From contig JAANYP010003850.1 of the NCBI GenBank assembly GCA_020465985.1, forward strand, positions 1,426,001-1,490,000: DNA of 64,000 nucleotides. Direction: 5' to 3'. The DNA is from Centrapalus pauciflorus. Taxonomy: Eukaryota > Streptophyta > Magnoliopsida > Asterales > Asteraceae. The notes beneath the pieces are model-generated. The model ran no database searches. It was not told the origin of the DNA and saw only the letters and a list, made by a program, of their open reading frames with translations. Below, piece after piece: positions 1 to 11,656 of the stretch. The stretch's first letter is position 1; each line of letters starts with the position of its first letter. The translations under genes and the position numbers were made by a program.

Positions 1-279
1 TAAAAGAGTACGTGCTAACGTGAAATCTAAATTTGTAAACGGTTACACTGATTTTGTTGATGCGTTGTCCTATATGACATCATGTGTGACAAAGATAAAT
101 AATGAATACAACTAAATTAATAAATTTGAATATTAAAAATACTCATTCTCGAGGTACTTGATCTTATACTCACTCTCTCTACCAACAGTGTCACCCTTAA
201 TTGATGCAGATCCAGAAACATAATCGTTTGTTAACCCTTATCGTTCAACATTTTATGCAACTTCCACCAAACTGAAGTA

Positions 280-790
280 CGAAGCTTAGTTGGTATTGAT
301 GACTTGTTTCTTGTAAGCTAGATCCAACTCAATTCGTGAATGATTCATCTTCCTTTGTTTAGTTGCCTCTTGATAACTTGAAAACACACACATTTTTTGA
401 GAGTTCCTAGTCATACTGATATACTGATTTTATTCCTAATACTAACTCCATGAATTTCAACTCCATACGATGTTTCATACTTTCAGGACAATGTTTATGA
501 TATAACATCTCCACAAATTGTTTCCATGTTCAATCATTAATCAGGACTGGGGTCAATGTATTGGTGACGAAATCCCACCAACTCCATGCTCCATAAGTTA
601 ACAGAGTTGTGGCATAAGGTTACCTTCTTTGATTCCAAGCAATCACAGATTTGAAACAATGCTTCCATTAGTTTGACTCATTCCAATGTTAAATTTTGAT
701 CAGTAGGTCCATCAAAAATAGTAGCTCCAAAGGAGTTGTGGCATAAGGTACCTTCTTTGAGCATCCCTTTGGTGGATTAACTAGACCAGC
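280..790 (-). pseudogene. Ty3/gypsy retrotransposon gag remnant
   Basis: Minus-strand reading recovers a broken Gag-like protein. One frame gives TWKQFVEMLYHKHCPESMKH (about 537 down to 478), running on into a typical ME-KFMELV-G-KSVYQY stretch before a stop at about 411. Just upstream, another frame gives YATTLLTYGAWSWWDFVTNT, and before that LEWVKLMEALFQICDCLES. Order and spacing match the Retrotrans_gag family (LEW...E..F..C, then FAT..L.G.A..WW, then W..F...F...YCP). Several frameshifts and stops separate the blocks, so it is dead. A direct repeat of about 25 bp recurs near 610 and 733. No LTR, protease or polymerase is visible nearby. Family identity is inferred from the motif pattern. 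Confidence 0.6.
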
Positions 791-1335
791 GTATTGAAAT
801 TCTATAAGAGAGTCGCAGCTTATGTCTGTGTCCGAACTTTCATTTTAGATTTTTAGATTATTGAATCTGAAAATTCAAAAAAATAATTGTTTTATTTTTT
901 ATAATGTTCTTTTATATTGACTATTTTCTAATACTGATTATTTACTTAAGTTTTACATGCAAAATTGAGTTTTAAATTATTTATGAGTGTTTTAAAACAT
1001 ATTTTAGTTCCTGTTAACGTGCTTTTCTGTCATTTTAAGTATAAAATATGATATATTTTCATTTGTGACACATTTATTTTTATATGTATTTTGATACATA
1101 AACTTCTATTTTAAATATTTTCGAAAATTGGTTTTCTTTAACAAACTTTTTCATTTTGGATAATATGATATTATTCAAAAAACTTATACAAATTCAGATT
1201 TTATTTTACTAGCATATGACTATTAGATTATTTGAAATTCGGATAACCGAAAATGAACACCATAATGTATGTCTCTATGACTACGTTAATGTTTAAAAAT
1301 GTTTTAACGTGAATAATAATGTGGGTGTATGGTTC
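791..1335. other. AT-rich intergenic, nothing recognised
   Basis: Low-complexity AT-rich DNA with no coding frame, tRNA or element ends that I can support. Confidence 0.5.
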
Positions 1336-1679
1336 GGTGTTTTCAGGGCCGTCCCATGGATTTTGGAGGCCCTGTACACATGCATACGATATAGGCCCTT
1401 AATTACGAAAAATTTAAATAGTAGATTACTCATTTTGCAACTGAGTTTTAATAAATACATCAGATGTCGTGAATGATAAATATTATGTGTTTGTATATTC
1501 AATTAGACTTCTAAAATGGTACATAACATGCTTAAAACGAAATAATGATTAATGAAACTTAATATTCAAAGTACTTCGTTTGATACTTTGATCATTTTTA
1601 CGACTGTGAGGCCCTACAAAATCGGAGGCCCTGTGCGGTCGACCTTCTCGCACGCCTAAAAGACGGGCCTGGGTGTTTT
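1336..1679. mobile_element. hAT-type MITE with 8-bp target duplication
   Basis: The body at 1344-1671 (328 bp) begins CAGGGCCGTCCCA and ends AAAGACGGGCCTG, so the tips are imperfect inverted repeats (CAGGGCCGTC / CAGGCCCGTC). The 8 bases GGTGTTTT lie directly before (1336-1343) and directly after (1672-1679). An 8-bp duplication with CAGGG tips is the hAT superfamily signature. There is no transposase coding inside, so it is non-autonomous. The perfect duplication suggests a fairly young insertion. Confidence 0.85.
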
Positions 1680-2246
1680 TGCATAAAATGTTTGTTTTAG
1701 TGGGTGGCTACTCACGTTGAACGGTCAAGATCATCCATCATCCCTTTCTTTTCTTTTTTGATTAGTCTGTCTTCGTTGGATGTCACGTGCATACGTGTGA
1801 CCCTGTACGCTCCACCATCACTCCCCTTTTTAAATTTTAATTTTAATCATATGGTCTCTATACACCAACACATCTAAGCCATTCAATCCTCAAACCCCAC
1901 TGTAGTATTCTGACCCGCGTTACACTTTATCTTCGTCCCCGATCCGCCAAACTGCAACATCCCCCGTTTACATACAAATATACAATCACCGTTATCTAAT
2001 GACATCGTCTCCAAACTCATGAATTTAACACGTATTTTCTGTAGTCGTCGGTTCAACCAACGTCATAAAAAATCATCATTATTTAATTATGTTGTCAATA
2101 AAGTATCATTAGCTAACGGATTAACATACATGTTTGGGAATAAGATATATCCCGCTTGACCTATGCAATTATAAAATCATTTACCTTTCCATCGAACGAA
2201 AAATAAATAAATAAAGTTCAAGATCGCATAAGAAAGTGCAAAGAAG
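1680..2246. other. Intergenic, nothing recognised
   Basis: Mixed-composition DNA with several CACGTG/ACGTG-like words near 1780-1800 but no adjoining gene, so no promoter is called. Confidence 0.4.
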
Positions 2247-2463
2247 AATGTCAACGAGCATTTGGTGTACTTAAAAGGCGATGGAACATAATGACAATCA
2301 TGTGCGTGCAATGAGTCTTGACAAAATCATATGTATAATGTTCGTTTGTTGCATACTACATAATATGATTTTCGAATACCAGGGACTATCTATTTGTCCA
2401 TTTAAAGAGAATGGACTTCCAATGACACAAAAAATAGTACAAAAAAATCTACAAATTGTTTGA
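2247..2463 (+). pseudogene. PIF/Harbinger transposase C-terminal fragment
   Basis: Plus-strand frames give RAFGVLKRRWNIM (about 2256-2294), then after a frameshift VRAMSLDKIICIMFVCCILH and NMIFEYQGLSICPFKENGLP to a stop at 2461-2463. The block RAFGVLKRRW...A.S...I..IM..C.ILHNMI is the segment following the catalytic Glu in plant PIF/Harbinger (HARBI1-like) transposases; the same block occurs in the longer copy at 49-50 kb. Only about 70 codons remain and the DDE core is missing. It is an inactive fossil. Confidence 0.75.
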
Positions 2464-3348
2464 AAAGTTTATAATAATCAAACCTACAACAACCTTTGAG
2501 CTTTGCCCACACCTATATGTACCACATATTGACGACTACTTTTTCTACGCTTGTATGTTTTTAATTTAAGATTCAAGAATTTATTTGTCATGGATTTATA
2601 ATATTAAGCATTGTAATATTTTATTTTATTGAAAATTTTAGTTTAATTAATTATATATATTGTTCTAAAGATTACTATTGAAAATGATTTTCGGATGGGG
2701 GTAAGAAATGCATTTCCTAGGTTTCAGAGAAGGTTTAAGGGTGAACGAGAGAAGAAAGAAATACTGATGTGAATCTTATGTGGCAGTTAGTGTGGTGTGG
2801 GTCTCCTGGGATCACTCCTCCCATCCTAACAGCCATAAAGTTTCTATATTTATGGCACTTCTCCATTTATTATCTTTTTGATTAAATGTAGTTGGCACTA
2901 ATTGCTGAAATGAAACTATAGTTTATAGTAACAGGTTATTTTTTGTTTGATAAGTTTGTTAAATTTTTTTCATAAGCTTAAGATACTTGAATTAGGGTAT
3001 GTTTGTATGACTAGCTGTAGCTTCGAGCTCGTGTTGTTAGTTAATGCTTTTGGTGACGGTAATCTTGCAAAACAAGCTGAATGAGAGATAGACGATACTG
3101 GCCGACCGACCGGCCATGGTTGTGAGAGAGAGAGAGAGAGAGAGTATTACCTTTTATTGTATTTATAATAATGATATTTTATATTTATTTAATATACTTA
3201 TAATAATAAATATAAAATTAATGTTAGAATATATCTAAAATCAAATAAAAGTATTACCTTTTAAAGTTTTATAGATGAATAATAAATGTGTAAAATTTAT
3301 GAGAACATTGGAACACATGTGAGAAGCGAAATTTTCTTTTATTATAAA
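2464..3348. other. AT-rich intergenic with a (GA)n tract
   Basis: Nothing coding. A GA dinucleotide run of about 12 units sits at 3123-3146, next to a short palindromic GC word (GGCCGACCGACCGGCC). Confidence 0.5.
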
Positions 3349-3911
3349 CTAGTTTATTAACCTGCAATACGTTGATAATTTATATAAACCTATAAATTTA
3401 AATTTAAAACATATAACATCTTTATATATTAATATATGAGAACGTATAATGACACGTGTCATAACCTCATCTAACCAATTTTTTTCGGCCTAAATTTCTC
3501 AATTTAATTCTTCAAATTTACTCTTGTAATTTAAAATTTTTAAAAACTAGAATTAAATGCAATTTAATTAACTATTATTAATGAAAGTTAATATAATTAA
3601 ATGACTCCATCATAATGTATTTTACCTATAATGATGTGATTGATTTATTTTGCATACCTTAACATGTTTTTATCTTATTTATTTATTATAATTAAATATG
3701 ATAAAACTAATTTCATATTTTGTATAACCTTTTGTGTCAGTTTAATATAGTCATTTCTTTTGCAAGAAAGCTTTTCTCTCTAATACCGAGAGCTCAAAAG
3801 ACTAAGATGTAGCATGTATTATTTTCATAATAATATTATTAATTTATAGAATTTTAAAAATATAATTATTTATTATACATACCCATGTGTTACATGGGTC
3901 AATAAACTAGT
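3349..3911. mobile_element. Possible small element with CTAGTTTATT tips
   Basis: The left end reads ACTAGTTTATTAACC and the right end GGGTCAATAAACTAGT, an inverted pair of about 15 bp around 560 bp of AT-rich DNA. Just inside the right end is a strong hairpin, ACCCATGT-gtt-ACATGGGT, followed 7 bases later by CTAG. That layout also resembles a Helitron 3' end (hairpin then CTRR). A related tip (TAGTTTATTGACCCATGTAA) lies near 38.5 kb. I cannot decide between a TIR element and a Helitron-like one; no clean target duplication is seen. Confidence 0.35.
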
Positions 3912-5015
3912 TTAAAATAATACAAGATTATTTTTGTTATTTGTAAAAACTAATGTTTCTCTAGTTTCTAAAATATATGTGAATAGTAGTTATTTTTTAA
4001 AATCAAATTTGATATTTGATATTTTTCCTGAAATTCTATATAAAAGATAATGTTTATATATTTTATGACAATAATCAAAATATTATGAAATATGTTTTTA
4101 CTAGTATTGTATCATTATGTTTTTAAACCGTTTATATTGTTTGTATAATCTATATTTACTTTTAGTATATTATATAAATTTATACACATAATATTTATTT
4201 TAATTAAATATACATATAATTATAGTTAAAATAATATTCGAATGTAAATTTAAGTTCAATTTAAATCAGGTAGATGTTAAATATTTTTTTTATTAAACTT
4301 ATAGATATGTATATTTATAATATATTTGTAAATATAAATTTAATTTAGATTATTATGATGATATTTTTATTTACGTATAATATATGTATAAATTAAAAAT
4401 TAAAACATACAAATATTTTTTGGAAAGGCAAAAAACATATAAATATAATTATTCAATAAATGTGAGAATACTAGTTATATTTGTCATCACTACTATAATT
4501 GTAGCTTTAGAAATAATATGTATGACAATTATTTTTTTATGACGTTATAAAACATTTTATGTAAGAATTATATATTTTACTTAATATAATTTGAGATTCT
4601 AATTTATATATAACATAACTTTATATACTTTATTACAATAAATAAAATATTATAAGTTATGTTTTTATTGATTATCTACCACATTTCAAAATTATACTAT
4701 TTTTGTATAACTTGTATTTTGGTTTAGCTTATTAGTTAATTAGATATATACATAAATATAGATAAGACATATATTTAAATTTATAATTAATATATGATTT
4801 GTTTACAAAAATACATAAATTTTGACGGAATAACACAAAAAATATTTTAATTAAATAAACATATAAATTATTTTTTTAATCAAATAAACTGCATAAAATC
4901 GAGATAATAACATGTGGTAAAGATGTTTTTATTTTATTATATATAATAAATAATAAAGATATATAAATAGAATGACCGAATGATGATAGAAATTATGACT
5001 TTTTTTACTATTGTT
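3912..5015. other. Extremely AT-rich intergenic DNA
   Basis: Nearly pure A/T with degenerate internal similarity; no gene or element ends found. Confidence 0.5.
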
Positions 5016-5348
5016 TAAGAGGCGGTTTGGTAGAGAGATTTGAGTGAAGAGAATTGTGATTTCTCTTGTTTGGGAGAAACGTTCTCAATTTTTGGGCGGA
5101 GAATTGAATTTCCTAGGAATTGTTTGAAGGCTAAATATGGAAAAATGCAATTCTCTCCATTTGGTAGAGAAATGGTAAGAATTGACTGTCTTGTGTCCTT
5201 AATCCACCTGACCCACCATTTGTTCTCTTTATTTCTATGTTGATACCAAACAAGATACACAATTTTAATTCTCCACCCAATTTCATTTCTCTCCCATTTC
5301 TATTTGCATTTCTCCTCATTTCTTTTCTCTGTACCAAACGCACCCTAA
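5016..5348. mobile_element. Tourist-like (PIF/Harbinger) MITE
   Basis: The body at 5019-5345 (327 bp) starts GAGGCGGTTTGGTA and ends TACCAAACGCACCC, imperfect terminal inverted repeats. The trinucleotide TAA is duplicated at 5016-5018 and 5346-5348. A 3-bp TAA duplication with G-rich ...GTTTGGTA tips fits Tourist-like MITEs mobilised by PIF/Harbinger transposases, and a relic of such a transposase lies at 49-50 kb. The short open frames inside are non-coding. Confidence 0.8.
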
Positions 5349-5881
5349 ATATAATTTAGAAGTGATTTTATTGAAAATTGTTTTTAAAAAAATTCTGGTA
5401 ATAAATTCCTGCACCCTTACGACATGCGTCATGCTATGTTTGGTTTTAGATAAATATATGTCAATTGTGTTCAATTATTCCGTTATATGCGCCGATTTCA
5501 GTGCTGAACGATCATGTGAAAATTTCAATTAAAATTAAATCAAAAATAAAATGGATAGCTTTGAATATTGGCATGTGCACATTTGCTATTGAAAAGGACT
5601 TGAAAATTCTCCAACAAAAGACGTACAACCTATTTTTTTGAAAACCCAAAACATATATATATGTAACCTTCGACACACAAACAAAACCCGGCTCGAAGAC
5701 ACGACCAAAACTCCAAGGAAAACAGCTTAAACAAAGAAAACACTTGAGTTAGAAATCCAGTTGGGACAACTTCCAACACCCGTTATGATTTCTTTAACAC
5801 CCTCGAACTAATTAATATGTAACATGAATGACAAGTCAAATTACACGTAATAATATTAAAATTAGCTAATTCCCAATATAA
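5349..5881. other. Intergenic, nothing recognised
   Basis: No supported gene or repeat; the end adjoins the foldback element starting at 5891. Confidence 0.4.
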
Positions 5882-6206
5882 TAAACAAAAGGGTTTATTA
5901 TGAAAAAAAAACCAATATGTTTTCATGTTTTTTGCGTTTTCGTCCATCCATGTTATTTTTTTCCATAAAAGTCCTCAAGTTATTATTTTCTTTTTTGGTT
6001 TAGTGAAATTTGGACATTATACCCGGTTTTTCAGTTTTTTAAAACCCGGTTCACAAATTCATAACCGGGGTCTAATGTCCAAATTTCACTAAACAAAAAA
6101 AAAGAATTACTTAAGGTTTTTTTATGGAAAAAAATAACATGGAGGGATGAAAACGTAAAAAACATGAAAACATGTTGGTTTTTTTCATAATAAACCCTAA
6201 ACAAAA
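5882..6206. mobile_element. Foldback MITE family A, copy 1
   Basis: The body at 5891-6197 (307 bp) starts GGGTTTATTATG and ends CATAATAAACCC. The arms are long inverted repeats almost to the centre, so a single strand could fold into one hairpin. The loop region carries AACCCGGTTC/ACCGGGG words. The perfect 9-bp duplication TAAACAAAA flanks it at 5882-5890 and 6198-6206. Nine-base duplications point to Mutator-like (MULE) mobilisation. Other copies lie at 8077, 36507, 47716 (partial) and 50877. Confidence 0.85.
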
Positions 6207-8067
6207 CCCTGAGAATTTAAAACTTTAATATATATACAATACACCATGGTGATTCGGTTATACAATTCTTGAGTAGTTAAATATATACAGTCATCCGGTA
6301 ACTACCTCTAACGGGTAGCTAAATTTCCAAGCTTTGAAATGTCTACTTAAGAATAGCAGACTGACAATCTTGCTAACTACCTGCAATTCACACACAAAGA
6401 AAACACGTCAGCTAACTAGCTGGTAAGAATACAATGGTTAGTTGGATTATATAAGTAAAAAACTGGGAACGTGTTAGTAAAGATTAATAAGGAGTAGTAT
6501 GAGATCTAAACACAACACTGATAACACTAGTAGCACTGATCATAAACTTGATGGAATAATCCATGCATAAAACACGAAGCAACCTTTAAAGAGCCGAAAG
6601 TGGTCGGGAGTTAGTCGACAAACCCAGTCGTACGGTCGCCACGATAACAATACACAGATCTAATATTAAAGAATTTTACTCACTTAAACACTTTAATACT
6701 AGCATGCAACCGTACTCTCTTTTAATGTTAAGCACTAGTTCACAATCGTATAAAATCATGCAAGTACTAAGACATATAATCGTAAGTGTATCTCGAAAAA
6801 ACTTGTATCTCACCTGGATACGCGGAACACCCTGGGTCTCTACTCCTCTTCTCGAACCCCACCCATAGAAATTCGCAACCCTAAATAACATGATTAGATA
6901 ACTCAATATCACTAACACAACTTAATTGAGCCCAAACATACTTTACTGATACATTACACTATCCCTAATACCCAAGCATATGACCCAAACACACCAACCC
7001 CAACCCTAGGCCTTGTACTCGAATCGCGATCGTGTTGATCATCGCGATCGTTCTCTGGAGCTCGGTCGTATTCCCATTGTTGCCAATGTCGAACCTAGCA
7101 TCGTGATCTATGATCAAAAGATCGCGACCGCGCTCGATCACGGACGAGTAATTGCAATCAATTTACTCTGTTTTATGTAAGCTAGGGGTTGACCCCCATC
7201 TCGATATTCAAGTTAATATAACTCACAAATTGGACCAGAAAGGCTTCTCAAACATACATAGTTACAATTCAAATTATTAACATCAAGCAAAACGCAAAAC
7301 TGATGAATCATTTGAAACTTACTACAAGATTATAATGAAAGTGGATGATAATGAAGGTCATCAAACAACAAATGGAAGGTCAACATTCGACTAGCTCAGT
7401 TGGATTTCTCCCCTTTGGCTGCTGAAATCGCTTGGCAGACACACATACACACCTCTTTAGTTGTAGTTTAGAGAATGAATTCATGAAAGCCAGTAGCCAC
7501 GGAGGTGATATTATATTTATTGGATTGAAACTCAGTTCATGACCCTCTATTGACCCGGTTAGCCATCTTAAAACAATATATTGTTAGGACACATATCAAC
7601 TAGCAATAACTAACAAATTAATCTTTTATAAAACAAAACTCATAACTTGTATTCCACGTGGTCTCTTCACGTGAAAGGTTCCGCATTTAACTCTTTAATT
7701 GGTTTAACACAATATCATCATTTAAATTTGCAACTTAGATAATTCCAATTACTTGGTCCAAATGAGAATGTCACAATTTCTATATCTACTCTCTATCCAT
7801 AAAAGACATACACGTTATTAATTGAACCTATGTGAACTATTACATTTTCATGATAATTTAGGGATATCATTGTAAATTAAATCCCGATGATAGTCTTAAA
7901 ACATGATAATTCATCTGTTTTTGATGTTGGTTTGCTTTTGTTTATAATGATTAGACTGTTTAATAGTAGATGCTTGATTGATTTGATTGTGGCACTAAAA
8001 TTAGACTTATTAGAGTTGCTCAATTACATTTTGAAGTTTATAACAACGTATCATACAATATTAGTCA
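6207..8067. other. Intergenic with a GATCGCGATC-rich patch
   Basis: No coding region recognised. Around 7018-7145 the sequence is unusually rich in palindromic ATCGCGATC/GATC words (for example 7024-7050 and 7118-7130), unlike the AT-rich surroundings. It could be part of an old retrotransposon LTR or untranslated region, but no LTR pair was found. Confidence 0.35.
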
Positions 8068-8294
8068 TATATAAAAGGGTTTATCATAAAAAAAACATGT
8101 TTTCACGGTTTTTGCGTTTTCGTCCTTCCGTGTTATTTTTTTTTTCTTCAGAAAAGCCCTCAAATTTTACTAAACCAAAAAGAATAAATTAACTTGAGGA
8201 TTTTTCTAGAAAAAAATAACATGGAGGGACGAAAACGCAAAAAAAAAAACGTAAAACCATGTTGTTTTTTTCTCATAATAAACCCTATATAAAA
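8068..8294. mobile_element. Foldback MITE family A, copy 2 (short)
   Basis: The body at 8077-8285 (209 bp) runs from GGGTTTATCATAAAA to CATAATAAACCC with both arms recognisable, but the ACCGGG loop present in copy 1 is missing, so this is an internal deletion form. The 9-bp duplication TATATAAAA is perfect (8068-8076 and 8286-8294). Confidence 0.85.
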
Positions 8295-8897
8295 TCATGT
8301 TTAAATAAGGTCCAAAGTTTGAATGATAAAAATTTTGACAATCAATTAATATTATAATACTTTAAAGTTATAATAATTATAAATTAAAGGATTTATAAAT
8401 GGTAAATTACAACGACTAGAAAACGATACAAATCTAACTTTTACCATCGATTAACATTTATATTGGATCAAAAACTCAAAAAGGACGAGGGTAAACAAAT
8501 AATTAATTTATTATTTTAATAATTTATACTTAAACATGATAGCATATTGTTTTTTTAAAATAATCATCTTAAAAGTTTATTCTGATTTAAGTTAACAAAT
8601 TCAAATCATGAGTAATGCTTAATTTTTCTCTCTTGCATATATTGAATAGTATTTGTATATATTTTTTCCTAACGTATGTTTGGGTAATATTGCTTAGTTC
8701 CCACCTTAATACGATTTTTTATTATTTAACCTTATTGCCTCTTTTTGGGCTTTATAGAGTCACTAAATTAATGGTTATTCCATGGGCTAACATGACCCAT
8801 GTAAGCATTATATAAATTTTAAGAAAAGGGCGTGTGTTTTCCTTGTGCAGCCTTGGTAGTTGGGAACGGGTAAACTTATATACCATAAATGATAATG
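8295..8897. other. AT-rich intergenic
   Basis: No supported feature. Confidence 0.4.
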
Positions 8898-9128
8898 ATA
8901 CATGATTATTCACGATACTTATTTAATTATTTGTTGGTCTTATATGATCATTCACAATATTTATTTAATGATTCATTAGAACTATTTGATCATTCCCCAG
9001 AATTATTTAACTATTTACAATATTTATTTGATCGCTCATTGCATTTGTTTGTCTGTTTATCAGACTTATTTGTTCATTTATCAGAATACATTGACCATTC
9101 ATTAGTGTTATGTGATCATTAACAACAA
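8898..9128 (+). repeat. 21-bp minisatellite, about 10-11 units
   Basis: From 8919 the sequence divides into ten consecutive 21-base units (8919, 8940, ... 9108), each resembling TTATTTGATCATTCACAATAT with substitutions but no indels; one more degenerate unit may precede. Because 21 is a multiple of 3, one plus-strand frame (8889-9122) stays open and reads as a 7-residue repeat of the type LFDHSxx. Whether it is ever translated is unknown; no promoter or homologue is recognised. Confidence 0.75.
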
Positions 9129-9296
9129 TAAGTTTTTTTTTTTTTCAAGAATTTCATTGAACACCTTATGTGTACTACTTATATCATCACGTTTCAAGAA
9201 TCCTAGTGTTATATGATCATTCACAATAGTAAGTTTTTTTTAAGCATTTTATCGAACACCTTATATCTAATTAAATTATTATGTTTCAAGAATCTG
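9103..9296. repeat. Diverged tandem duplication (about 100 bp x 2)
   Basis: The segment starting TAGTGTTATGTGATCATT at about 9103 and ending GTTTCAAGAATCC recurs from about 9205 (TAGTGTTATATGATCATT ... GTTTCAAGAATCT). Units differ by substitutions and T-run length. The first overlaps the last unit of the 21-bp minisatellite. Confidence 0.6.
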
Positions 9297-9964
9297 GAAG
9301 TTGAATTCAAGAAGATGGAGAAGAAGATGATGTTTATTGATAATTGATTGCATGAATTTTTCAAAAAAATTGAGTTCAAATGTTTTTTTATGGAGATGGA
9401 GAAGGAAATGATTTTTCAACTATTAATTTCGTAAATAAATGAAAAATCCCATGAATCACGATGTAATTTTATAGAATAATTATTAATTTTCTTGATTGAT
9501 TTTTTTATGAGAAGATCGTGTCATTTTCTTGATCGAGCGGTTTTCAAATAGTACGCTTGGTACATTGATTTGAGGGTGATACACTCCTGAACCCTATGTA
9601 TATGTATATGTATAGACATGATAAAATTTGAGGGTGGTACACTCCTGAACACGTAAAATATGATAAATATACCCATAAAATATGTTTTTAGTCACAAATG
9701 CTATGAAATATGTTTTTACAAATTTTTTTACTTTTCAAACACTTCATATATTTATTATAATATGTATTTACTTTTCATATATTTTAATAATTATATAAAC
9801 ACATAAAATAATTTTTTTTACTAGATACATAGATAATATGGATAAGATAAGACTTAGATTTAGATTTAAATTTTACTTATGATTCATATGAATCTATATA
9901 ATAAAAAAGAATACAAATTATCACATTGCGTCACCACATTCTACCTAAAAAAATTATTACACTT
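9297..9964. other. AT-rich intergenic
   Basis: A short direct repeat (TTTGAGGGTGRTACACTCCT) occurs near 9569 and 9628; otherwise nothing recognised. Confidence 0.4.
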
Positions 9965-10142
9965 TATTATTTTTAAAATAAATAAAATAAAAGATAAATA
10001 TAAATTATTATTTTTAATATCCATAAAGATTAATAAATATAAAAGATAAATACTATTATTTTTAAAACAAAATGAAATAAAAGATAAATATAATTTATTA
10101 TTTCTAATATCTATAAAGATTAATAAATATAAATGATAAATT
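9965..10142. repeat. 88-bp tandem duplication
   Basis: Two adjacent copies starting near 9965 and 10053, sharing TATTATTTTTAAAA at the start and AAGATTAATAAATATAAA near the end, with scattered substitutions. AT-rich and non-coding. Confidence 0.6.
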
Positions 10143-11457
10143 CAAAATATTATTTCTTATATATTTAAATATTAATAAATAGATAAGATTTAAATATACA
10201 TCCAAATTATATCTTATATATACTTTATCTATATATCTAATTAAAAAAATATATTACTTGTTGATTTATAAACTTATTAATATATATTAAATATTTAAAA
10301 AGTAAACATTTACGGTATTAATAAAATCATATTTCATAACTTTTTTGTTTATTATAAAATAAATATAAACATTAAATAATGTACATGACAAATAAATATA
10401 CTTTTGTTTTATTATTTGATAAAAATTAACATTATATGGTTTAATTGTAAGTTTATATACATTTTATCTAACCAATTATTTATTAAAAATTATTCACGTG
10501 TGGTTCATTTTATCTAACATATAAACTATGACAGATAAAGATGTAAAGTATTTCTTAGTAAGATAAATAAATAAAATTTGGTGTATTGTAAGAGCGGCAA
10601 CACATATGGTTCTCTTTTATAATCTATAAAATATAAAGATCATCGAGAAAATATATTTGAATTAACTAGATAAACAACATATAGATATTATAATAACAAA
10701 GAATTGCATTAAGTTAAAGATTAATAAATAATTATAATCTATATTGATTAAAATACAATCAATCAAAAAGAAATAGTTGGTTAAAATAAATGTACCCATT
10801 AGAAAATTATTTAGAATGTTAAGGGCGATGCTTTTATTTCACATGTTTTTCCAAACTAATCATACGAGGGAATTTTAGTTAATTGATTACCATTAAAAAA
10901 AAAACCTTGTTGATATCCGTATTTTTATGATATTTTATTACTTTTTATGTTTAAAGAGTCATTTATTAGTCACAATTGTTTCATATACATCAACCAACTA
11001 AACATTACCTAAATTCTTTTAAATTCTAATTGGAACGTCTGGAAGTCATTGAAAGTTGGTTAAAGAGTACCGTTGTGATATTAGGTTGGCCAACTCTTTT
11101 AAGTTTCAAGGTTTCACTACAACATCTTAAATATTACCAATTTAAGTCCTTCATGATTTAAACTATGACATCGTAAGTCCTTCAATGTTTTCTATTAGAA
11201 CGTTAAGATCCTTTAGAAACGAGTATTAACAAAATCGAGTATTCTTTCCGACCGTATTTACCCATCATTGCCTACAGAATGAAATGAAATTTATTGGTGA
11301 AAGTAACAACAAATAGCATCAAGAAATCAAGTCTTGTTGAAGGAAGTTAACCATATTTTCATGTGTATTTCTTTGGATTATACCATATCTACATTCTTTT
11401 ACGCGTTTAATTAACTTGAATAAAAAAAAATGAATATAGTAACTCAAAATCTTGGAA
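10143..11457. other. AT-rich intergenic; probable 3' UTR at its right edge
   Basis: No gene of its own. The right part lies downstream of the EDR2-like stop codon. A minus-strand AATAAA (plus TTTATT near 11290) could serve polyadenylation, but this is a guess. Confidence 0.3.
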
Positions 11458-11581
11458 CTAGATGTTCATGGAGTCGATGGATATGGATTTGGAGGCATCC
11501 ATGTGATTCAACCGGCACGTGCCTAAAAGGGATTCCGGTAACTCCTCTTGTGTGTTGGCCTGCAGTCATTCTCAATTGATT

Positions 11582-11656
<75 letters not shown>

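Noticed and set aside
2..115. Open plus-strand frame ending EYN-stop at the left edge, possibly the tail of a gene
   Set aside because: Only 37 codons, no recognised motif, and it lies beside gag debris.
7389..7440. CTAGCTCAGTTGG, a tRNA A-box-like word
   Set aside because: No B-box or cloverleaf at the right distance.
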